Shown here: positions 19,084 through 27,038 of the stretch, piece by piece
Numbering within the stretch: position 1 is the stretch's first letter
Layout: every line of letters begins with the position of its first letter
DNA from: Deltaproteobacteria bacterium
Lineage (GTDB): Bacteria; Desulfobacterota; Desulfobacteria; Desulfobacterales; Desulfosarcinaceae
Length of the DNA stretch: 64,000 nt
NCBI GenBank assembly: GCA_020444075.1
Contig: JAHLLR010000010.1
Location: forward strand, 39,540-103,539
Direction of reading: 5' to 3'
Position numbers and translations under genes: made by a program
Notes under the pieces: model-generated
The model's input: the letters and a program-made list of their open reading frames with translations, nothing else
Told to the model about the DNA's origin: nothing
The model's database searches: none

Positions 19084-19755
19084 TCAGCTGTAGATGGACC
19101 TGAACTGGGGCCACAGCCGGTTGATCATGCGGTCGTTCATGGTGCGCTGGTTGATCTCGTCATACTTGAGCGGGATGTCCCGGAACGGGCTTTTCTCAGT
19201 GACGGAGATGGCTACGGCCAGGGAGAAGCCCGTGTCCCGCGGCAACAGTCCCATGCGCATGGCCGCGGCACCCACGGACCAGTAAACCCCGTAGTCGATG
19301 CCCAGGTTGCGGGCCTGGGCGATCATGCCGTCCACGGCGTAGGCGATGTTGGTGGCCCGGAAGGTGCACAGGGGGCCGGTGAAGGCTACGTCGGGGTCCG
19401 CGGGGAGCTTCTCTTCTTCCTTGAGATATTCACAGACCAGTTTCCCGCACATGTTGCAGTTGATGTCTGCCGGATCGGTGAGGCACCGCAAGGAGGTGGT
19501 GACCAGCAGGGCGTCGGCGTCGCGGACCATGGCTGCGTCGCGCCTGAAAAATCCCCAGCTTTTCTTGGTGCCGGCCATGGTTTCCATCTGCTGGCAGATG
19601 TCCTCGATGTCGCATTCGTCTTCGACGATGTGGATGGTGCATTCGCCCACGCCGCCCACCCGGGGGGTGGTGGTGCCCGAAGCCAGAATCAGGCGGGCGG
19701 CGATTCTGACGGCCTCCGTCCGGTCGGTTTCGTATTGTCTGATGCTGCGTTCCAT
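19084..19755 (-). CDS. DUF2148 ferredoxin-domain protein (second of the pair)
   Basis: A 223-residue paralogue of the adjacent DUF2148 protein: same length class, the same order of blocks, and a cysteine cluster NCNMCGKLVC near residues 123-132 followed by GPLCTF. Together with its neighbour it could form a heterodimeric Fe-S protein (inference). An aligned C-terminal block (SLAVAISVTEKSPFRD here, VCISVSVSAASKNPYFD there) confirms the relationship. It follows the SCP2 gene by 18 bases. Cytoplasmic by absence of signal or membrane segments. Function unknown. Confidence 0.8.
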   Translation of the reverse strand: MERSIRQYETDRTEAVRIAARLILASGTTTPRVGGVGECTIHIVEDECDIEDICQQMETMAGTKKSWGFFRRDAAMVRDADALLVTTSLRCLTDPADINCNMCGKLVCEYLKEEEKLPADPDVAFTGPLCTFRATNIAYAVDGMIAQARNLGIDYGVYWSVGAAAMRMGLLPRDTGFSLAVAISVTEKSPFRDIPLKYDEINQRTMNDRMINRLWPQFRSIYS

Positions 19756-19773
19756 GAATTGCCTCCTTGTGCG

Positions 19774-20181
19774 TTAATCCACGGGCAGTCCGTGGGAGCG
19801 GGCCCACTCCGGATAGGCTTCATAGGCCGGTTTGAGCAGGGGGAGCAGTTTGAGAATTTTAGGCATGGGTCCCTTGGCCTTGATCAATCCTTTGGCCAGG
19901 GCGATCGGCATGGCGATCTGTTTGAGCCAGAATTTATGGCAGGTGTCGCCGCTAAGGGTCATCTCCACCGTGGCTTTGTCAGCGTGGCTTCCCCAAGCGA
20001 CTTGGCCGTGGGTCCCGTCACCGGGGGTGACCCATAATTCAGCGTTGGGGTCGGAGATGTTGAACTTGATGGTGATGCCGGACTTGACGAACTTGGGGCC
20101 GAATTCCGGATCGGCCAGCAGCTTTTCGAACAGCCCCCCCAAAACGGCCTGCATCTTCTCCTTGTTTTCAAATACGGTCAT
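19774..20181 (-). CDS. SCP2 sterol-binding domain protein
   Basis: A 135-residue protein consisting of one SCP2 lipid-binding domain: the core ITIKFNISDPNAELWV and the helix-strand-helix that follows are typical. Such domains bind acyl-CoAs, fatty acids or sterols and may carry substrates to beta-oxidation enzymes. An AGGAGACG site precedes ATG 20181. It is the first structural gene after the tetR regulator on the same strand, 76 bases downstream. Free-standing SCP2 proteins next to SCP-X-type thiolases and acyl-CoA ligases are a recurrent arrangement, supporting a role in the same pathway. Confidence 0.85.
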   Translation of the reverse strand: MTVFENKEKMQAVLGGLFEKLLADPEFGPKFVKSGITIKFNISDPNAELWVTPGDGTHGQVAWGSHADKATVEMTLSGDTCHKFWLKQIAMPIALAKGLIKAKGPMPKILKLLPLLKPAYEAYPEWARSHGLPVD

Positions 20182-20257
20182 GACGTCTCCTTTTTCTGAT
20201 CAACCGTTATCATTCAACAGCCCGCCGTTCATATTGCAGGCCGGTCTATCCTTTGAT

Positions 20258-20875
20258 TCATGGGGTGCCCGTTTTCATATGCGGCGCCAGCAGCCTCCGG
20301 ATGGCGTTCTGGAAGGAAGTGATGGCCCATTCGGTCGAATGGGTTGAGGGGTCCATGTACCAGCGGATGGCGACACCCTGGTAGATGGCGGAAATCGTGC
20401 GGGCGGTGGCCACCGGATCCAGATCGGTGAAGTCGCCGCGATCGATTCCTTCGGCCAGGGCGCCACTCAGCAGGGTCACCCAGTTGCCGATCCAATCGTG
20501 AAAGATCTCCCGGTAGTCGGCGTTGTGTACGCTGATGGCCATAAAGTCCAACAGCAGGGGGTATCCGACGGCCATGTCCGGATTGTCGACATCGTACAGC
20601 CAGTCAAAGGAGAGCACCTTTTCCAGGGGCGTGTCGACCCGTGCCATGGTGTCCCGGCCGCGTTGGAAAATCCTGTCGAAAAACTCCTGGAACACGGATT
20701 TGAACAATTCGTATTTGGAGCGGTAGTAGTGGGCCAGGCCCCCCTTGGAAAGCCCGGCGGTGCGGCAGATGTCGTCCATGGTCACGTTGGCGCATCCGCG
20801 TTCGGCGATGGTCTTCAATCCGGCTTCGAGGATCTGTGCCTTGCGGATGGCTTCCAATTCCGGAATGGGGGGCAT
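20258..20875 (-). CDS. TetR-family transcriptional regulator of the lipid operon
   Basis: A 205-residue TetR regulator. The helix-turn-helix covers about residues 10-55 and includes VTMDDICRTAGLSKGGLAHYY, with the K-G-x-L-x-H-Y-F/Y signature shared with BetI/AcrR-like members. The C-terminal part is an effector-binding helical domain. ATG 20875 follows AGGAAGC; longer frames overlap the probable leader. It heads the minus-strand fatty-acid operon. A promoter with an overlapping palindrome lies 140-190 bases upstream (21017-21066), so autorepression released by an acyl-CoA or free acid is the likely mode (inference). Confidence 0.9.
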   Translation of the reverse strand: MPPIPELEAIRKAQILEAGLKTIAERGCANVTMDDICRTAGLSKGGLAHYYRSKYELFKSVFQEFFDRIFQRGRDTMARVDTPLEKVLSFDWLYDVDNPDMAVGYPLLLDFMAISVHNADYREIFHDWIGNWVTLLSGALAEGIDRGDFTDLDPVATARTISAIYQGVAIRWYMDPSTHSTEWAITSFQNAIRRLLAPHMKTGTP

Positions 20876-21016
20876 AGTTATGCTTCCTGTTGCGATCTGC
20901 CGGCGTTGGCATCTGTTCGGGGCGGCTGTGCCGACGACCTGCCGATCGTTAATCAAATGTTATCAGGTACAATTAAAAATTTTGGAATGGGGAAACCGAC
21001 CGGCTGTAATATAAAC

Positions 21017-21066
21017 CGACTGATTGGTCGATGGACACTAATATTTTTTTGAACGAATAATGTCAA
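21017..21066 (-). promoter_or_regulatory. Promoter and candidate TetR operator of the lipid operon
   Basis: On the minus strand: -35 TTGACA (21066-21061), 17-base spacer, -10-like TATTAG (21043-21038). Just downstream, where transcription would begin, is the imperfect palindrome ACCGACTGATTGGTCGAT (21015-21032; CGAC/GTCG arms at 21017-21020 and 21027-21030), matching the ACCGAC...GGTCG style of many TetR operators. Confidence 0.6.
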
Positions 21067-21247
21067 GATTAATTTTGGCATGTAGATTTTTTGTGAATAG
21101 CATTCATTGAAAGAGGCGACATATCGTTATGCAGCGGGGTAAATGGCGGTCGTTTGAGAGCGCCGGGGGCGATCGGCCAGGGAGGCCCAATGATGGGGAC
21201 GGCGGCCGACACGGATTGCCCAATCCGGAGGGCCGACAATCCGGCGG

Positions 21248-21850
21248 TCAGGGGGCGGGCATCAGCCATACCGCACCGGCAAAGCGTTTGGCGGCGCCGG
21301 TGCGAACGAAGACATTGGTGTAGGCCGTTTCGCCCGGAGACGGCGGCGCGTCGAGTTCCACCATGCCGTTGGCATCGGTGAGGCCGTATTGAAGGGTATT
21401 GGTACCTGAAAACTGGAAGATTACCTGTTGATCGGCGGCTGGCTGAACCACCGCACACGGGACCATCTTTCCCGTGGGTACATCCTCAATGGGGGTTCGG
21501 TTTTCACTGTTGGTGACGATGGCATTGGCAACCACCAGATCGAGGATGCCCAATCCGAAAAAACCGATTTCGATAATGGCTGGCAATACGCCATGGAGCT
21601 GTTTACGGCTCACCGTTTCACGGGAGATCATTTCCCGGCACATGGGCGTCTGGGTTAGCCGCAACCTCCGGTCTCCCGGGTTTTTGAAGGCGTCGAATTG
21701 AAGCTCCACGGTGCCGCTCAGGTGCTTTTCGCCTTCCACGATGGTGGTCTGGCGGGGGCTGGAGGAGGTCAACGAACTGGCGCATCCGGCAGTCAGCAGG
21801 GCCAGCCCTGCGGGGACGATCACCATCCATCTGAAAAACCGCAGTTTCAT
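21248..21850 (-). CDS. Hypothetical lipoprotein
   Basis: A 200-residue protein with a lipoprotein signal: basic start, hydrophobic core and the lipobox LLTAGC with the acylated cysteine at about residue 23. The mature part has one hydrophobic segment (IIEIGFFGLGILDLVVAN, about residues 92-109). The C-terminal part (about 150-175, GLTDANGMVELDAPP) resembles a carboxypeptidase-regulatory or Ig-like strand pattern, weakly. It is encoded 9 bases after the PstS-like gene with an AGGAGCC site, so it is probably cotranscribed. Function unknown; likely anchored to the inner or outer membrane. Confidence 0.75.
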   Translation of the reverse strand: MKLRFFRWMVIVPAGLALLTAGCASSLTSSSPRQTTIVEGEKHLSGTVELQFDAFKNPGDRRLRLTQTPMCREMISRETVSRKQLHGVLPAIIEIGFFGLGILDLVVANAIVTNSENRTPIEDVPTGKMVPCAVVQPAADQQVIFQFSGTNTLQYGLTDANGMVELDAPPSPGETAYTNVFVRTGAAKRFAGAVWLMPAP

Positions 21851-21859
21851 GGCCGGCTC

Positions 21860-22651
21860 CTAATCGATTACAGGAAACATGTGGTGGGTCACGATAAAAT
21901 TGGTCACCCGCTCCGACAGGGCAAAATCGATGAACGCCCGTGCCTGGGGGCTGGGCTTGCCGCGGGTTACCAGTGAAAAGGTCTGGATATACGGATAGGT
22001 GACATCGGTGATGGCCTTGCCGTCAATGTCCAGCATCTTGATATCCGTTTGGTCATAGGCGGCCACATGGCCGATGAAGGAGACGGCTCCCGGGAGATAG
22101 CGCACCGCTTCGACCGCCGCCGTGGATTTCCAGGTCATATAATCATAGCGGATGTCGTTCATGTGCATGGCCATGCGCTGAAAATTTTCAAAGGCTGCCG
22201 TATCCTTCCCCGGAACGATCACCGTTATGGGCATCTCCGTCCCGCAGATCGGTTTCCAGTTTTCCACTTCGCCGTTGAATATCCGGCGTACCTGATCGCC
22301 CGTGAGCGAAGAGGCCGGGCAATCACGATGAACGATGATGGCCATGGGGTCCCTGCAGATGGGGATTTCGATAAGACCGCTTTCTATTTCATGGACGTTG
22401 AGCGCTCTTGCGGAACCGGCAATCTCACTGAATCCGTTGAGCAGTCGACTGATGGCCAGGTTTGACGAGGATATGTGGGTGTTGACGGTAATGCCCGAAG
22501 TTTCGATGAATGACTGCATCAGCGGTTTTCCAAACGCTTCGGCGACCTGCGCGGAGCAGCTGAAATGCATGGCTTCAGCACAGAAAACCGAACACGCCGG
22601 CAGCAGATTCAACAGGACCACGGCATGAAAAAGCAAAAAATGACGTTTCAT
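21860..22651 (-). CDS. PstS-like periplasmic substrate-binding protein
   Basis: A 263-residue exported solute-binding protein of the phosphate-binding (PBP-like 2) class. A signal peptide covers the first 25 or so residues. The mature part has the family layout: a search-string-like FSCSAQVAEAFGKPLMQSF block, SGSAR-type residues near GSARALNVHE, and VHRDCPASSLTGDQVRRIF with NWK, the typical 'FSGEIxNW' region of PstS relatives (here FNGEVENW). No pst permease genes are nearby, so it may serve sensing or surface binding rather than classic uptake. It leads a two-gene unit with the lipoprotein. Ligand uncertain; phosphate or another oxyanion are options. Confidence 0.82.
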   Translation of the reverse strand: MKRHFLLFHAVVLLNLLPACSVFCAEAMHFSCSAQVAEAFGKPLMQSFIETSGITVNTHISSSNLAISRLLNGFSEIAGSARALNVHEIESGLIEIPICRDPMAIIVHRDCPASSLTGDQVRRIFNGEVENWKPICGTEMPITVIVPGKDTAAFENFQRMAMHMNDIRYDYMTWKSTAAVEAVRYLPGAVSFIGHVAAYDQTDIKMLDIDGKAITDVTYPYIQTFSLVTRGKPSPQARAFIDFALSERVTNFIVTHHMFPVID

Positions 22652-22744
22652 TGCTAATCTCCTCGGGTTCGGGCATGGAACGGGTATGGACAGGCAGGAT
22701 TTTTAAGCCGATGTTTATACCGTCAACACTGCCTAAAAGCAATA

Positions 22745-22767
22745 CCCCCGATTTCAGGCCCCGGGGG
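22745..22767 (-). terminator. Possible terminator after the 1367-residue protein gene
   Basis: CCCCCG (22745-22750) and CGGGGG (22762-22767) can pair with an 11-base loop. On the minus strand the following bases are moderately T-rich (TATTGCTTTTAGG). It lies about 135 bases beyond the stop codon at 22901. The rest of 22652-22900 contains no supported gene. Confidence 0.4.
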
Positions 22768-22900
22768 AGGGGGGCAATGATCGGAAGGGCAGGGAAAATA
22801 CCGCTTCGCGGGTAACGGTGAAGGTCCGACGAAAACGCCCTGCCCGGGGGATGCGGTCGGCGCGCTTGTGGCGCCTTGACGGCAGCCGGTATCAGGTGTC

Positions 22901-25900
22901 TCAGGCCTGCGGGGAGGATTGGGGTAAAACCCCCTCTTCCGATTTCCCGGATGATTTTTCATCGCTGGCCGGCCTGGCTCTGCGGCGCCATTTGATCGGT
23001 TCCCACAGCCCCCTTTCGGAAAAGCATCCCCATGCCCAGCGCAGCCAGGAAAGCAGGCTGAAGGCCAGCCAGAGGGACCAGACCAGCATGAGCAGGTGGT
23101 AGATCCACTGGGGCAGGCTCACCACCCAGGGGGTAGGCATCGTTCCGTCAATGCGGTCCTGGGTCCAGTTCAGTTGAAAACGCGTGGAGTGATTGCCGGC
23201 AATCTGCATGTCCGGGATGCCCAGCAACCCGCGTTCAATGGCGGTGTAGAGACCCACCAGGGCCGCCACGGTCAGGATCACCAGCAGCAACTGGATGCCG
23301 TTGAAGGCCAGGGCCTTTTCCGGCGCTTTCCGGCAGCGGATCCCCATGGCCAGCAGCCAGCCCACAACCAGCAGGGCAACACCCGCCGGCACCTGGGTCA
23401 GCCCGAGCCCCAGCAGCAACCAGTGGTGGGTGCGAAGGGGCGTGACCGTCGTTTTTCCCAGGCCCACCGCCACAAGGATCACCACGATCAGATAGCTCCA
23501 GAACAGAACGGCCGGTCCCAGCCTGGGCCCGCCAGCCAACAGAATCCAGCGGTGATCGGGCATGTAAAAGGTCACGGCGGCATTGACGGCGGCACCGCCC
23601 ACGTTGACCCGGGGGCCTTGAACCCGGGCCATCGAATCGTTTAATTGATTCCACTCCAGGACCACCGTCTGGCTGCCCGGTTCCAGCGGCACGGTCACCA
23701 GTTGGCCGTCCTGACGGATGGGCAGGCTTTTGCCATCGATTGTGACCGCCTGCAGATTGGCCTGCGCCGGCAATTCGATCTGATGGTGCCCGCCTTGGCT
23801 GGAGCGGATGCCGAGGGTCAGCATCGCACGGGAAAACCGTTGCCCCGGGTTCAGTGTCAGCATGGACCGGTCCACGGTGATCGTTCGGCCGGTTACCGCC
23901 TGGGGTCGGGACACGTCAATGGCAACCTGTTCCCCCGGCCACGGACGCCACTGCGGCTGCCAGTTGCGGTCGGCATCCTGATGGTGGACCGCGGCCAGAC
24001 CCGACGTGCGGCAGCGCCACATTGTCGCGGCATCCAGGGTCCAGGATTCTGTCCAGCCGCCGTCCCGCGGCGCCGTCAGCAGGATCGTCGGAGCAATCGG
24101 AAGGGTCGTAGAAAACTCCGTTTCCATTTCATCCGGGCCCAGTGAAATCTGGGCAATCCCCTCTTCCACGTGAATGCCGGGGGTGGTGACCACGGCATTT
24201 TTGATCAGCGGAATGGAAAGCAATACCGGCACGCCCGGTTCGGTGAGCCGTTGAATGCGGGTCGTCACCTCCCACTGGATACCCAGGTGCAGGGTTCGCG
24301 CCACGTGAAAAAAGGGGGGAATATCGGTTCGGGAAATTTCCCTTGGCGATTCGCTGTCGCTCTGCATACGGGTCAGGGCAATCGTCGCTTCCATCGTGCC
24401 GTCAGGTCCAAACCCCCGGGCCTGCCACCCCACACCCGCGTAGGTGCCCACATGGGGAACGATGGGAAAGGTGATGCGAACTTCGTCGGACCCTCCCGGC
24501 GATCCGATCATCTTGACCTGGTGAACCCCCTGGGGCAAAACCATCCACAGGGTGCCCCGGTCGTCCCGGGAAAGGCTTTTCACGGGTTGGTTGTCCAGAA
24601 TGATCCGGTCCGGTTGCCAGGTTTCCAGGGTAGCGGGCAAGGGGATGGCCGTGTCGACCTGGGCATGCATCTGCATGATCAGACGAAGCTGGTCAGGCGT
24701 CGCTGCAAGCTCCATCCGGCTCACATCGGCACAACGGGGAAGGCAGGGTGCCGGTTCGAGCAGTCGACGCTGGAGTTCGTCCAACAGGGGTTGGGGCGGA
24801 AAGGCCTGCCCGGCGGTTTCGGCCCGAAGCGACTGGGACGGGGCCAGAAAAATCAGTAGCAGAATCGACGCGGTCACACTTGATATCATCGGTGCCGGCA
24901 GATGCCGGCGCCAGTTGCGTAAATCCAGAACGGCCACGATCATCAGAAACAGCAGCGCCACCCGAACCAATCCAAGGGCCAGGTTCAGGGTCGGGGAAAC
25001 CAGCCACAGGCGAATCTGCTGGGTGCGGTCCACCGGTCCGTTCCAGCGGAGCTGCACGGATCGCCACTGCCAGACCGGCAGACCGGGGCCGGTCTGGATC
25101 AAGGCATCGGGATCCGATAAAAACCGGGTCTGACGGGATTTCGTATCGGGCTGGGACAGCTGGATTTTGTCCGCGGCCTTGAGGACCCGTTGGCCGACCG
25201 AAGCGGGTTCGGGCGCGGCCCTCCTCTCCGATTCAAGGACCATGCCGGTTCCGGCAGCCGATGGCCGGTAATGGATTCCTTCGCCTCCCTCGGCCAACTG
25301 AGGATAGACAGCGGTGCGGACCTGCTGCACCATAAAAGGCAGCGATATGGTGATGAGGGCAACCACCGCGCTTGCTCCCCACAGCTTGACGACCGTTTTA
25401 AACCAGCTGCCGGGAAGATATTTCAACAGCGCCGCCACGGCAAGCAGATGAAGCCACACGTGCCGCGGTGCACCCGTTTCATGGAAGATCAGCACCAGTG
25501 TCACCAGCGCAAGCATACCCGTTGCCCGGCCTCGGATTTTGTAGGCGCTGGCGGCGATGATCAACACCAGGAAAAAGTCCAGCAAGGTCCAGCGCTGAAG
25601 CCATGCCCCGGGAGGAACATCCACACCGGCCGCGGAAAACAGGGTCCAGCCCGGAGGCAGGTGAAGCAAGCCGCGGACGCTTCTGAAATCGTGGTCCCAG
25701 CCGATGGCGGGCAGATTCGACGAGGTGCGCGGCAGGCGGCTGTCCGCCTCCAGAAGCAGCTGTCCGCGACGCAGTTGAACGCCGGGCGAAGGACGATCCC
25801 CCTGAAGGGTGATCAACTGGTCCTGGCCATCCACGGCCACCCGCCCCAGTTCCATGGGGGCCTCCAGGGACAGATGCCAGGTTCGGCTCAAGGCGCCGTC

Positions 25901-27004
25901 AATGCGGTCATGGACCGTAAACCCCGACCCATCAAAATCAAGCCACCAGGTGCGCGTCAGGTCCAGCTGGTCCGGAGCGGGATCCGGGTCGCCCCGGCGA
26001 ATGACCTCGAATGAGAGGGCGGCACCGGGCTTGAGCTGGTAGGCGGGAAAGCCTTTCCATTCGTCGGGCATCCGGGTCCGCGACGGCTCAATCGTCGGTG
26101 CTCCCAGAACCTTGACCATGCGCAGGTCATTGAAAGCTTTGAAAGACCATATCTCATCGCCGTAATGGCTCTCTTTCGTGGAAAGGGATTTCACCGGACC
26201 ATCCAGCCGCACCGTCACCCGGACATCCCAGCGGCCGGGGCGGGCCTGAACCAGCAGGTCACCCGCCGGGGTCAGGCGGACGGGCAGCGGGCTGTCTATT
26301 TTCATCGCCAGGGCGCCGTCGGGCAACAATGCGGCCAACCGGATCTCCCGAGCCCGGCCGGAAACCTCGAGCAGGATCCGGGTGATCATCCGCATGGGAA
26401 TATCGTCTTCGATCAGCCGGAACAGGGTGGCCGTCATGGTGTCCTCCCGACGGGCGGCACCGCCTTTGCCGTGGAGCCGGAGGCGGCCGTCAAGATCTAT
26501 GTCCGGATCGAGGACTTCCCGCCCGTCGATGATCAACGATAGAATGCCCGTGGCCGCAGGCACCTGAAGTACTTCCGGCAGCGTGTTCCAGACAAAAGCC
26601 CCTTTGATGCGGTATTCTCCGGCATTCAGCCGGATGCAAGGCCGCCCGTTGCGCTCCACCACGGGCAGGGCTTGACCGCCGGCGGACACCGATTCGGGCC
26701 AATGGGTCTCGTCGCCGGGAAGGGTCACCCAGGTGGGTGAGTACACGGTTGCCTGCTGTTCGAACAGGCCGCCCTGGTCCCCCACATCCACATCCAGTTT
26801 CGACGGCCACCAGCAGCGGTGTATCGTTCCGTTGTCAAAGTGGGCGGGGCATTGCTGGTCCGCCTTATCGTGAAGTACCCATTCCTTCCAGGGCTCCAGA
26901 GATGCGGGGATTTCCATCACCTGTTCCGGCGCCGCGGCCGCCACCACCATGCCGGCAAAAGAAAGCAGGAACAGGCTAAAGACAATCGATGCTGCGCGGT
27001 TCAT
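22901..27004 (-). CDS. Large multi-domain membrane protein of unknown function
   Basis: A 1367-residue protein that I cannot assign. ATG 27004 is preceded by GGGAGGTACC and starts a signal peptide (residues 1-25). Then come about 440 residues of beta-rich periplasmic sequence, four membrane helices (about 473-557), a periplasmic loop, two helices (about 675-722), about 430 more beta-rich periplasmic residues including a PAPCLPRC cysteine pair near 755, four helices (about 1163-1319) and a short charged cytoplasmic tail. The two periplasmic halves look alike in style (short strands, Trp-rich), suggesting an ancient duplication. No enzymatic motif was seen. It follows PPDK by 34 bases; a PstS-like protein and a lipoprotein lie downstream. 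An envelope role is plausible. Confidence 0.8.
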   Translation of the reverse strand: MNRAASIVFSLFLLSFAGMVVAAAAPEQVMEIPASLEPWKEWVLHDKADQQCPAHFDNGTIHRCWWPSKLDVDVGDQGGLFEQQATVYSPTWVTLPGDETHWPESVSAGGQALPVVERNGRPCIRLNAGEYRIKGAFVWNTLPEVLQVPAATGILSLIIDGREVLDPDIDLDGRLRLHGKGGAARREDTMTATLFRLIEDDIPMRMITRILLEVSGRAREIRLAALLPDGALAMKIDSPLPVRLTPAGDLLVQARPGRWDVRVTVRLDGPVKSLSTKESHYGDEIWSFKAFNDLRMVKVLGAPTIEPSRTRMPDEWKGFPAYQLKPGAALSFEVIRRGDPDPAPDQLDLTRTWWLDFDGSGFTVHDRIDGALSRTWHLSLEAPMELGRVAVDGQDQLITLQGDRPSPGVQLRRGQLLLEADSRLPRTSSNLPAIGWDHDFRSVRGLLHLPPGWTLFSAAGVDVPPGAWLQRWTLLDFFLVLIIAASAYKIRGRATGMLALVTLVLIFHETGAPRHVWLHLLAVAALLKYLPGSWFKTVVKLWGASAVVALITISLPFMVQQVRTAVYPQLAEGGEGIHYRPSAAGTGMVLESERRAAPEPASVGQRVLKAADKIQLSQPDTKSRQTRFLSDPDALIQTGPGLPVWQWRSVQLRWNGPVDRTQQIRLWLVSPTLNLALGLVRVALLFLMIVAVLDLRNWRRHLPAPMISSVTASILLLIFLAPSQSLRAETAGQAFPPQPLLDELQRRLLEPAPCLPRCADVSRMELAATPDQLRLIMQMHAQVDTAIPLPATLETWQPDRIILDNQPVKSLSRDDRGTLWMVLPQGVHQVKMIGSPGGSDEVRITFPIVPHVGTYAGVGWQARGFGPDGTMEATIALTRMQSDSESPREISRTDIPPFFHVARTLHLGIQWEVTTRIQRLTEPGVPVLLSIPLIKNAVVTTPGIHVEEGIAQISLGPDEMETEFSTTLPIAPTILLTAPRDGGWTESWTLDAATMWRCRTSGLAAVHHQDADRNWQPQWRPWPGEQVAIDVSRPQAVTGRTITVDRSMLTLNPGQRFSRAMLTLGIRSSQGGHHQIELPAQANLQAVTIDGKSLPIRQDGQLVTVPLEPGSQTVVLEWNQLNDSMARVQGPRVNVGGAAVNAAVTFYMPDHRWILLAGGPRLGPAVLFWSYLIVVILVAVGLGKTTVTPLRTHHWLLLGLGLTQVPAGVALLVVGWLLAMGIRCRKAPEKALAFNGIQLLLVILTVAALVGLYTAIERGLLGIPDMQIAGNHSTRFQLNWTQDRIDGTMPTPWVVSLPQWIYHLLMLVWSLWLAFSLLSWLRWAWGCFSERGLWEPIKWRRRARPASDEKSSGKSEEGVLPQSSPQA

Positions 27005-27038
27005 GGTACCTCCCGGAAGATGACGGGTAATTTTCTCA

